Positions 1-10,300 of a stretch of DNA of 64,000 nt are shown here, piece after piece. The DNA comes from Annona cherimola (lineage: Eukaryota > Streptophyta > Magnoliopsida > Magnoliales > Annonaceae): the NCBI GenBank assembly GCA_030490835.1, contig CM059972.1, positions 18,391,764 to 18,455,763 of the forward strand, given 5' to 3'. The stretch's first letter is position 1. Each line of letters begins with the position of its first letter. Position numbers and translations under genes: made by a program. The notes beneath the pieces are model-generated. The model was given only the letters and a program-made list of their open reading frames with translations. It was not told the DNA's origin and did not search any database.

Positions 1-69
1 GATTAATCCCGCCGCAAGGACATGAAGGGACGTTTGGAATTAAGGGGCGAGAAATGTCGCGGAAAACGG

Positions 70-290
70 TAGGGCACGGGTTGTTAGACATCTTATTACT
101 TTACTTTTAATTTTATATTCTAACTATTTTTTCTATTAATTATTTTTCAATAAATTATTTATTTCAACTTTACCAGTTTACCTCTATCATTTCATATCAA
201 TCACATAATTTTCAAAATATTCTATTTTCTACCCTTATCAAATATCATATTTTCCACAACTTTTTACCTTCCAAAACGTTCCGACCGACA
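70..290. repeat. Degenerate MITE-like AT-rich repeat
   Basis: Pyrimidine-rich words (CATTTCATATCAATCA, TTCAAAATATT) recur at 20230-20425, and in inverse orientation at 10262-10495 and 38627-38870. They suggest an old member of a GGTTTGG-ended MITE family. Its ends are too worn to place. Confidence 0.4.
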
Positions 291-405
291 AAAGAAAAAG
301 TGTCTCTTGGATAGAGGAAATCGTACGTATGAGCCGCGCATGAGGCATCGTAGCTTCTCATTTCTCCTGCATAGTAAATCTCTGTGGGTCAGATGCCCCA
401 GCTTC

Positions 406-2233
406 GGGAAAATTGCGCCATAGACCCTCTAACTATGCGTATTGGCATTTTGGACCCCGACGTTTGTGTATTAGCATTTTAAACCCCCAAAACTTTCAAC
501 CTTTGCATTTTACCCCCCACGTCCTCACAGCATCAAAAAATCAGCGTCTGGCCGTCCGAAATGACGAGAATACCCATCACAGAAAAAGCAAAAGCCACGA
601 TACCAGACCGGCCACCTAGTAAAGGTGGTGAGCGGCTTCAGCCACCAGACCGGCCAGATACAAAGGGCTCCGCCCGCATCGCCTCCCCAGCCGGCAGGAA
701 ACTGATCGGACAATCCAAATCGTCCGATCAGATCATATCCAAAGGAAAAAATAGTCCATAGCATTAGCGCCAACAGTATCCTAAGTAACCTACAAATTGG
801 CAGAAGTCATTAAACGTGTTTAAGAAAACGGAGGGTTGGGAATCCTACCTTGCTCTAGGGAGTTGGAAGGAATCGCGTAAGTTCTCTCTCTCTGAAAACT
901 GAATTAGCAATAATTCAACAGATACCTTAAAACGTTTTGGTAGCACAATGAGTTTCAAAGAAGAAATACAATCCGGAATCCGAATTGTAACTTTCCAGTA
1001 AGACCAACAGACATTTCAAACTTCCAAAGACCAAAGATATCCAAGCCATTCGTGACAAATCCACGAGAATTCATCATTATCATGCAATTGCGGCTGTACA
1101 GTCAGTATGCTCCCCCGAACAAGCACGAGCGGGAATCCCGCCGCAAGTCTCAAAATGTGATTTCTTGTTTCCAGCAAACAACAGTCGTAGCTGGCTGGCG
1201 CGTGCGCCGGCATACCCACCCGGTGCATCACCGGGCCCTCCCAACCCACAAATGAATGCCCGATCATTCCTCCCGAAACTACAATTATTAGAAATTGCCT
1301 TTCTCAGAAACCCACCCAAAAAAAGCTCATCAGCTCCGCTGAAAAAGTTGCCCGTATTTACAAAACTGACATCACGGCACAGATACGGACGAATTCCAAG
1401 CGAAAAACAAAAAGCAGGAGAAAAAGCTTTCCTCACCGATTTCTTCTCCAGGGCTTTCAGGAACGCGAGAGACGGGGAGGAGAATCGAACTAAAAGACGC
1501 TTCCTTTTTCTGAAACGCAAGAAGGATGGAAGGAGGCGAGAAAGATGCAAAAAGTGAAGACGCCACGCCCGCCCCAACGAAGTAGTCCACACCCTCACCC
1601 GCTTCCCTCCAGATCTGCTTCAAGTTCATGGAATATACACTTGCAAATACAAGGACACGCTAGAGTAGGTGTTCCGAGAGCTTCGAACTTCAGGAAAAAC
1701 CCATTTCCTCTGGTAGCAGCTTTGAGCTGACATTATACTATTGTTTGCTTCCAAATCTGGTAGGAATCTATGATTAGCAATCATCGCAGGAATAGCTTTT
1801 CTCCACAATTGACAAGCTCCATTTTTCACCAGGAGGGTAGGAGAGGAGAGCAAGGAGGGTGAGTGGGTGGTGCTGCGGGCGGGCGAGGGGAGGAGGAGAG
1901 CAGGGAGAGAAGGGAGGTGAATCAACGTGCTAAAAGAGGAGAGCTGCCGGCTTGGGAGGCGATGCGGGCGGAGCCCTTTGTATCTGGCCGGTCTGGTGGC
2001 TGAAGCCGCTCACCACCTTTACTAGGTGGCCGGTCTGGTGTCGTGGCTTTTGCTTTTTCTGTGATGGGTATTCTCGTCATTTTGGACGGCCAGACGCTGA
2101 TTTTTTGACGCCGTGAGGGCGTGGGGGGTAAAATGCAAAGGTTGAAACTTCTGGAGGTCTAAAATGCTAATACGCAAACGTCGGGGTCCAAAATGCCAAT
2201 ACGCATAGTTAGAGGGTCTATGACGCAATTTCC
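406..2233. mobile_element. Mutator-like element with ~300-bp TIRs (Pack-MULE candidate)
   Basis: The ends are long inverted repeats (about 406-705 and 1945-2233), starting GGGAAAATTGCG on the left and ending CGCAATTTCC on the right. Both arms contain the same GACCGGCCA-rich segment. A perfect 9-bp direct repeat CCCAGCTTC flanks the element (397-405 and 2234-2242), which is the Mutator-type target duplication. The interior (about 705-1945) is much richer in G+C than its surroundings and has overlapping open frames on both strands. No transposase domain is recognisable, so the element is non-autonomous. The interior looks like captured 5'-gene sequence, best read on the minus strand, but I cannot identify the donor gene. 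The similarity of the TIRs suggests a fairly young insertion. Confidence 0.85.
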
Positions 2234-2574
2234 CCCAGCTTCCAGTAAAACTTTATTTCCTCTATTGATTCGAGGTTCCACATGGCTGATTGGAGTGATG
2301 TTTTGCAATCTACCTAAATAGATTTCAAAATGAAAGCCATTTGGAAATGAAGTCCGCCAAATGGATGCAATACAAGAAAATTAAAATAGTATTTTTCACA
2401 GGACAATTTGAGAAGGTTTTGTATACTCCACTTTGTAATTTTTCATTTTAAGAGCTAGGATGGTCTTGAGAAAACCCAACTGCAAATGCTAGGAGAACTA
2501 ACTAATTTTTTGTCTTTTCTTCGTGGTTAAAAGTATAAGAAAATGTAATAAAAAAAGAAGAATGATCCCATTAT
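2234..2574. other. Gene-free stretch, nothing recognised
   Basis: AT-rich DNA between two transposable elements. I see no coding pattern, RNA gene or repeat family here. Confidence 0.5.
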
Positions 2575-2940
2575 CTTGGACTAAGCAAATGTCGCATTTA
2601 CTTACTTCAAAAAATTCATTTACAACAATTTTTTTTTTTACTTATGTGTTCATATACTTGTTTATCTAAGTATATTTAACGTATAAATTAAGTTTTACTA
2701 TTTTTGAATATATGTATATATTTTTAAGATTTTTTTAAAGTAAGAGTATTTTAAATACATATATATATACATAGATGTTTAAAACTTTTAAAAAATATAT
2801 AAATATATCCAAAAATAGTAAAACTTATTTTATATGTTAAATACACTTAGATAAACAAGTGTACGAAAAAAAATAAAATAAAAATTGTTGTAAATGAGTT
2901 TTTTGAAGTGGACTAAATAAGACATTTGCCTAGTCCGGAC
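2575..2940. mobile_element. Foldback MITE with GGACTA ends
   Basis: The element reads as one long imperfect hairpin. The left end GGACTAAGCAAATGTCGC pairs with the right end GACATTTGCCTAGTCC. The inner arms share the words CTAAGTATATTTAAC and TACTATTTTTG with the cacccgggtgca-ended family A, but the terminal sequences differ. It is probably a related foldback family. No target duplication is clear. Confidence 0.65.
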
Positions 2941-3513
2941 TAATAGGATTATTACTCAAAAAAATGGTAAGAAAAATACACTTGTCAACTTAAAATCAAC
3001 ACAGACGCCAAAATGAAGAAAATACAAAAAACTGAAAAAGCAGTCAATGGGAAGATGAAACAGGAACAAGACCTGTAATCCAAAATGCATGCAAGCAAAA
3101 GGTTGGTGAGAAAGCTCCCACAAATCCAAAGAAGACCATAAAAATCCTCACACGAGAAAAAACGGAAACTAAAAAAAAAAAAAAAATCGTCCCTCACAAA
3201 AATCAACGAATCAACATTTCCTCAACTGGAATCGGATCCCAAAAGGCTAAAAAAGGCTGCCAATAATTTGATGAACAGTGTCGGGGCAGAGGCACCGAAA
3301 GACAGGTATTTCGATTTTCGGGGTCTTTTTTTGTGCCGGTTTAGATCCCTTTCTTGAAGGAGAACCTTCTGTTGAAGGAGGCATTTTCTCTGTCTTCGTT
3401 TTCTTTTACGCTAATTCATCAAGGATTCACCACTTGCGTTGGACACGCAAACAAGAACTGCAGGTTACAACAACACGAAAAGGTCACCCACTCAACCGTT
3501 TCAATCCTAAATA
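2941..3513. other. Gene-free stretch
   Basis: It holds A-rich and mixed sequence with short open frames that lack recognisable domains. I see no feature I can support. Confidence 0.4.
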
Positions 3514-3790
3514 GGGTGTGTTTGATAATAATTGAAAGTTGTCAAGTTAAAATTTTTTAATTTAAAATTTTTCACTCTTCATAATTACTCTATTTTTAAT
3601 ATTTTTTCACATTTTTCTATACAACTACCCTACTTTTTAATCATTTCTACACAATTAACAACACAACTAACCTATCTATTTCAACTTTATCCTATTTATT
3701 TCATCATTACCTCTATCATTTCATATCATTTGACAACTTATGCTCTCTACAACTTTTCGTCAAAAGTTTTATCCATTACCAAACGCACCC
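3514..3790 (+). mobile_element. MITE family B (GGGTGTGTTTG ends)
   Basis: It starts GGGTGTGTTTGATAAT and ends CCAAACGCACCC, an imperfect terminal inverted repeat. The interior words ACAACTACCCTAC, AATCATTTCTACAC and AACCTATCTATTTCAAC recur in about ten copies in this window (for example 13415-13693 and 57102-57378). It has no coding capacity. The superfamily is not assigned because no target duplication is consistent between copies. Confidence 0.75.
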
Positions 3791-4589
3791 TTAATTGTAT
3801 CGTTATCATAATCCAAATATTTCTCTTCTTTTTATTTGTCAACTCATGAAATTATTTTTCACTTTTCCACTTTCCTCCCTCGTTAGTAAATATTTACTTT
3901 CGTCTGTCCTCGAACCAATCGACTGACCTTGTACTTCATATTTTATTTCACTTCCGCATTATTAAAATTTATTCATTTATATTTCACGCAGCCTTCCTTT
4001 TTTCCTAAAATATAAATCATCTGTTATCTTTTTTTTATTAAAATTTCACTTTTCACAGATATGCGCGCACACACACATATATATGTATATATCATGACAA
4101 TTAGAAATTGTTTTATACGCAACAACGTTTTTGCAGCAAACTTTAGGTTCATATAATATTAAATCCTATATGTGGCTAAATTTAATATTGCTTAATGCAG
4201 TATTCAATATTATCTTCAATCAATGAAAACTGATAAATTTATTTTCATCAAGCGCAATGGGTTTCTTAAGCAACTAACCGTGTTTTGGAGCCAAACAACT
4301 AACCATATTTTATTTCCACTTCTCCATGACGCGTTCACATGCACCCCACGCAACCTTCTATTTTTTTTTTTAACTAAAATACTAATAATTTGTTATCTTC
4401 TTTATTAAATTTTACTCTTCAGGAATATACATATAGTAGTAATAATTAGGTATTTTTTCATATGCAACAACTTTTTTAGCAAAATTTAGGTGCATATGGT
4501 AATAGCTTTTATATGTGGCCAAATTTAATGTTACTTACTGCAAAATTCAATACTATTTCCAATCACATGAAAACTGATAGATTTATTTA
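3791..4589. other. Gene-free AT-rich stretch
   Basis: Two related blocks (around 4100-4220 and 4440-4580) share TATGCAACAAC, AAATTTAGG and TGTGGC.AAATTTAAT, so part of this is an old local duplication. Nothing coding is recognised. Confidence 0.4.
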
Positions 4590-5010
4590 GTAGAGACTCG
4601 CTTCTATGTAACCTGGATTTGCTATGTAACCAGGTTACATGAAAGCGATTCCGTGTAACTTCCTCAAAATTTAAGATTTTAATGCTTGATAAAAGATCTA
4701 ATTTATTCATGTATTTAACATCATTTGTTTAGTTATGAGATTAAATTTTATCTAAATCCAAAATCATATTTTAGATGTTGAAAATATAATTTTAAAATTG
4801 ATGTTTACGTTAAATTATTTGATTACTTTGATTTTGTATCATTTTAATATGAGGATCATACATGTGTTTGATTTAGATGAAAATTAATATGCTATTAAAG
4901 TACATAATTCTAAATATAAGTTGTGGGATAGATATTAATATCATAATCAAGTGGGTCCCATTTTGCAGTGGATTATACCGTAATTATAGTACAGTTTGAC
5001 TAAATTTGAA
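4590..5010. mobile_element. Family C foldback element (CTTCTATGTAACC type), degenerate
   Basis: It begins with CGCTTCTATGTAACCTGG followed by an inverted GGTTACATGAAAGCG, a small terminal hairpin. The body shares TGTATTTAACATCATTTGTTTA and nearby words with copies at 33595-35205, 51325-51885 and 58900-59340. The distal half matches another repeat that recurs at 51890-52200. Confidence 0.5.
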
Positions 5011-5029
5011 TATTTTCCTACATATACAT

Positions 5030-5345
5030 CCTAGTCTAAAAATCCTATTTTTAAAATTTTTGTTTTTCATAGATTTATTAATCTAATTGTATTTAATATA
5101 TAAATCAAAAGTTTTACTCATTTTATAGATGTGTATATCTATTTTTTTTATTTTTTCATATAGATGTATTTTAATCATTTTCTTCATTTTCAATAGTTGA
5201 AAATAATTAAAATACTCATATTTAAAAATCTAACAAAATATATACAAATCTTTAAAAATATTTAATTTAATTTACATATTAAATACATTTAGATTAATAA
5301 GTTTATAAAAGATAAAAAATTTTGGTGTTTTGTTTTTGTTTTTTT
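5030..5345. mobile_element. Foldback MITE related to family A core
   Basis: The left arm (ATTAATCTAATTGTATTTAA) is mirrored by the right arm (TTAAATACATTTAGATTAAT). The whole forms an imperfect hairpin with the family A core layout, but lacks the cacccgggtgca boxes. Confidence 0.55.
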
Positions 5346-6170
5346 TAAGACATAACTCGTTCATTATATAGTATAAGTTTCTAATTAGAATATAAAAAGT
5401 CCATCATGATTGGCTACATGGATACACCGTGATTGAATATAAACTCATGAGATTACTTCAAAAACCAGCGTGGTCAACTCATATATCCAGTCATGATAGT
5501 TTTTCGTCTCCTAATAAAAAATTTGTATGATGATTCGTGTTCTAATAAAAAATTTGTATCATGATACATCGGAATATTAATTTCATTTAAGGACATTTGT
5601 TGCATTGATTTATTTTTAACATATTATGCTAACTAAACTCATAAATACATATAAAACAACAGATTTATATAAATTGGTATATTTATAAAATCTTCAATCT
5701 ATTCAGAATGGATCTCCTAACATTATTAGTCAATATATTTTCGGTCTCTACAAATGTAAATGTTCAAATCCTCAATCCTCTTAATCTTACGTAAGCTGGG
5801 ACCTGTCATCAACATTACCTCTGACCAATAATTGTTGTCTAGCGAAGCATTGCATGGTATATGCCAGCCTGATCAGTCCTGATCATGAATTTGGGTCCAT
5901 CAAGTGGCATCATTCAAAGCTTTTGTGGGTACAACCGTGCAAGTCCATGGTTGCAACTTGCAAGTAATTTGCCATCTGCGGATACAGGGCGTAATCAATG
6001 CTGGTTGGAAATTCTACCAGAAAACAATATTATTCATTTTTGTATATTGATAATTCTTTTTGTAAGAGCGAGCAGGGGAACCCCTTATCTCAGACCATTC
6101 TGATTCTGTAGGCAAGGCAGGAAGGTAACCCTTTTTTAGTGTTTTAGTTTTTCTGTTTACAATATACCGT
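5346..6170. other. Gene-free stretch downstream of the MYB gene
   Basis: The part at 5780-6130 has more balanced base composition than its surroundings and an open frame at 5885-6103. Its product resembles nothing I know. It may be single-copy intergenic DNA. Confidence 0.4.
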
Positions 6171-6172
6171 TC

Positions 6173-6199
6173 TTATTATTATTATTATTATTATTATTT
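6173..6199. repeat. (TTA)n microsatellite
   Basis: Nine or so uninterrupted TTA/TAT triplets. Confidence 0.9.
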
Positions 6200-6864
6200 A
6201 AAAAAAATCTGAACTCCCTTGGGTCTCTCTTTTTTTAAAAAAAAAAAAATTAAAGAGTTAAAACATGCATCCATTCTCCTTATAAATATTTGTACTACAT
6301 GAAAAATCAATATAATTGGATTTGTATATACTGCATAATAAGTGCAAATACATAAAGTTCTTTATAATAATAATTTTTAATATTTAGAAATAAAAAATCT
6401 TTCAATTAAGTTGATTTTTATATTTAGGCTAAATAAATAATTTTTGGCTTGCATTTTTCAAAAAATCAAAATATGAAAAACCAAAAAGGTACACGTCGCA
6501 CTCGATTTCATAGAAGAAAAGCACTTGCAAAAGAGAGCTTGCATTGTGTTGTACAGCACATTTGTTTTAGTCATTACAGAATAGAATCTTGAAGATTTAG
6601 ACTGTTGCAAAAAAAACTTTGGTAAATATTGGAGCGTAACTAAGAGTGATGCTTAATTATATGAACTGCCAAAGTAGTGAGTCCATTTTACAAATTAAGC
6701 ATTATAATTTATAAATTTAAGCCTGACCCGTAAATCTATCTATATAGATATACTCCAGACACACTCACAGGGTTAATTTTTCCAAATGCCCCGACTTGTT
6801 TCTTTTTCTCAGTGATTCTTGTTGAATTAAATAACGACATTTCTTGGCTAGTTTAATTTGTTAG

Positions 6865-6865
<1 letters not shown>

Positions 6866-6899
<34 letters not shown>
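6866..6899. repeat. (TA)n microsatellite
   Basis: An uninterrupted TA run, followed by an imperfect ACATATA tail. Confidence 0.9.
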
Positions 6900-6912
<13 letters not shown>

Positions 6913-6959
6913 TATATTACAGCTATGCAGAATTGAAACCCATGCTTCATTCGGTTTTT

Positions 6960-7174
6960 TTTTTATTAGAATATATTTACATACATCTCAACACATATTA
7001 CATTGAAGGCTTTGAGACATTCTTATAAATATGGAGACACTGCTCCACCAAATAATCAGGAAGACACAGCTTCCAACAACCAAACGGGAGACCACTGCTC
7101 CCACACACATTTCTAGCCGAAATGGGATTCGAACCCACGACCCACAGCGCAGCCCCGATTCTTCGGCAGCTACA
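6960..7174 (-). mobile_element. tRNA-derived SINE, full copy with 15-bp target duplication
   Basis: On the minus strand the head carries a Pol III B box GGTTCGAATCC. It also has GCCGAAG upstream and TTTCGGC downstream, which can pair like a tRNA acceptor stem, although the D and anticodon parts are missing. The body is followed by a terminal A-run. A 15-bp direct repeat CTTCATTCGGTTTTT flanks it (6945-6959 and 7175-7189). Related copies occur at 53827-54142 and, more diverged, at 11035-11290 and 31048-31172. It sits about 160 bp beyond the MYB stop codon, antisense-compatible with that gene's 3' region. Confidence 0.85.
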
Positions 7175-7330
7175 CTTCATTCGGTTTTTGTACATTAGCT
7201 TGTGTTGCACGCATTAAAATAATGGTGGCGTAGTTGATGGGCGCAACACACATATCTCAATTAATTATTTATCTCCTGATCCATTATTTGGATTTGAAAA
7301 TTTTCCCACTTAACTTCCGTCGTTTCCTTT

Positions 7331-10300
7331 TCACAAGTCCCTAAAATCGGTTACTCCCCATCTCTCAAACATCTCCTCATCAAGAGCAAACAACCGGTCC
7401 AATTCCAAGGAAGATGAGACTCTGCGATCCCCACAGTTGTCTCCGTTATCCATTTTTCCATCGTGTGCTTGATGATCGTGATCAGGCCCGCCACACCCAC
7501 AATCCTGCTGCAAGAAATCATCATTGTCATAGATGAAGTCGTCCATGTCCAAGTCATTGAGGAAGCTCAGCGGATCTTCTTCTTGGTATGCCACATTCAT
7601 ATTTCCTAATTTCATCATGGGGCATTGCTCTTCTTGGGGAAGCACCACCCTTTTGCATCTCACAGCCTTGGTCCGAATCGCTTGGTGGGTCTCCGTTGTA
7701 TCTTGCTTCGTCGGCCTATTTTGGGTTGATGATTTCTTCTTTTGAGGGTGATCATGCCTTCGAATCTTCTTACTCAAATTTGTGTTCCAATAGTTTTTAA
7801 TTTCATTGTCAGTTCGACCTGGCAGCCTTCCGGCAATCAATGACCACCTACAAAAAATAAAATAAGCAATATATAGAACCCATTAACGAAACTACTTTAA
7901 TTTAATCAATTTATTTGCAATTAATAAAAGGGCTAGTAATAGGTACTGTAATAAATATTATTTTGCAAGTCTTTTCATATTCGTTGATATTTTAATCCCT
8001 ATGACCAATCTTAACTATCCTATTTTTAAATTAATATTTATTTTCTTAATAAAAATTATTTTAATGATATTATCACCTGATGTACATTTTTATCAGTGTT
8101 ATTAAAACCGGACTGGACTGGCCGGTTCGACCGGTCTGACCAGGAACTGGTCCCCAATCCGGTTCGATAGTATACGGTTCGGTTCAATACATAAAAACTG
8201 TAAAAACCGTCGAATCGGCGGTTCGACCGCAGAATACGGTCGGACCGGTTTGACCGGTTCGTTCGAAAAAAAAACGAAAACAGCGGCAACGCACAGAACG
8301 GCCAAATCGACAATCGCCTCAGATCCCTATTCCCTAATCTTCCTCTTCTCGGCTTCTTCCAGTCGCAGGCTCGCAGCAGCTCGCCTCTTCTTGGTTTCCC
8401 CTTGCCAACCAGCAGCTCCGGCGATTCCAGCGACCAGTAGCAGCGTCCGGCACGGCAGAATCTCTGTTTTCCCTCCAGCCGCGTCGCCGATTCGCCGCAA
8501 CAGGGCAACGAATTGAGCAGGCTGCCATTCACTCAGATGAGGTTTTTTTTCCTTGATGACTTATCAAATAATATGAAAAATTCTTTCATTCTCCCCGATC
8601 TTATTAGCTTAGTAGCAGCCGTGGAAGTCACAGTAGTTGTAGCAAAGTCAGCTAGAAAGATGACCAATCCCACCCCATCATGATTGGTGGTGACTCGGAT
8701 GGCATATGATTAACTACGCTATTCAAACTTTGGCCCTGGATTCTCATTCTTCTCGAAATGCCTCAGAGAGAAAGGAGCAGTAGATTTTTATGAGAATGAT
8801 AGTTGGCTAGAAAAAGCAGCAGTTGTATTGTAATGGGGAGAGGAGAAAGACGGGGTTGGTTCAGATTCTTTCGGGAGGAAGAAACAGCGAGATCGCTATT
8901 TTATAGGATCCCTAACAGTCCATGTCAAAAAATGCATCGATCAAATTCTGTTTTCATCCGAGGCTTGATCTTGTTACTAATTTCAAAGCAGAGAGAAAGT
9001 TCTTCGGATTTGATGCTCCTCTCGCACCGTCGAATCTTTCTACTCTGGCTACAGAGCCTTCTAAATTTCATTCTGCTTAAGACCAGCTTCCATTGGATGC
9101 TTTGTGGCAAAAATGCAAGGAAAGAAAGTGCTCATCGTTTATAAAATTTTATAAAAATATAATTTTATATTTTTATCAATATATTTATTTAAAATTTAAA
9201 AAAATTTAATATTTATGACATCATAAATATGTCATGTTGACATCACCGGTTCGAACCAGACTAGTTCCTTTACCGGTTCAATCACCGGTTCGGTTCTGAC
9301 AACATTGATTTTTATTGCACCACCTTAGCTTGGATGAGAACCTTTTACTACTGAAATATCCAGTTTTGCTCCTAGATATCACAATAATAAGAGCTTGGAG
9401 TTTTGAATGAGGAAAAATAAACACTACAACGAATGTTGGTAAAGTAACTAAAAAAGATAATTTTAATTACATATAAATAGATTTAGCTAGAAATGCTTAT
9501 TCGGCTATAAATATATGATTACTTTAGCGTAGCGACATTCGTTTAAACGCAAATATTTTTCACAGATTTTGCAACTGAAAATAATACTTAATGTAGTCAT
9601 TCATATTTGGTTGTAGATTATAATAAAATTTTCAACTATAAAAAGTAGACACATTGCTATATTTGATCCTAAATGTAGTCAAATCATCCTTTTATCAAAA
9701 AAAAAAAAAAAATTGGCTGCAAAAAAGCAGATGCTTTTATAAACTTCTGTTGTAGTGAAATTTCATTGCTTTTAATACATAATTTGGTTAAGATTAACCT
9801 GTATTTTTTTCTGTACTTTACTTTTTAGGTTTATATTTTATTACTAAATAAATACGGAACGAAATTTAGAAGATTCTTCAATACAAGACGATAAAGTAGT
9901 AACCAAAAGATTGCTCCTTTGGACATGTTGTGGACCTGACCGAATGCATTTTGGTGCGCTCGGGTACATTTCACCTATTTTTTAATTTTTTTGAAATTTT
10001 TTTTTATAAAACTGTTAATCTAGGTGTATTTAACATTTGTATCAAATTTTATAAAAATGCCACTGATTTTAAAAAATCAAAAATAAATATCTAAAAGTTT
10101 TCAAAAATAGTAAAAATTGATATACATCTTCAATACACCTAGATTAACAGTTGTATAAAAAATTTAAAAAAAAAAAAGATTTTTGCACTCAGGTGTACTA
10201 TATCATAACCCGAGATGTTAAATCTACATTCTCCGGGATATTCTCTTTTCCTTCGAAGTACAAGGGGAAGTTTGGTTTAATGATTTTTTGTGATATCGTG

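Noticed and set aside
1080..1598. 172-residue open frame on the minus strand inside the Mutator-like element
   Set aside because: No recognisable domain, and overlapping open frames on both strands reflect GC-rich cargo rather than a clear gene. I report the element instead.
7100..7160. tRNA gene suggested by GGTTCGAATCCCA with a pairing stem (minus strand)
   Set aside because: The anticodon and D arms are incomplete, a longer body with A-tail follows, and 15-bp direct repeats flank it. It is a SINE head.
8056..8532. 158-residue minus-strand open frame and an 88-residue plus-strand one
   Set aside because: Both lie within the hAT-like element and translate its AACCGG repeats into Arg/Ser/Asn runs. 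They are not convincing proteins.
9930..10215. MicroRNA precursor in the MYB intron
   Set aside because: The hairpin is a MITE with many relatives. Without small-RNA data a miRNA call is not supportable.
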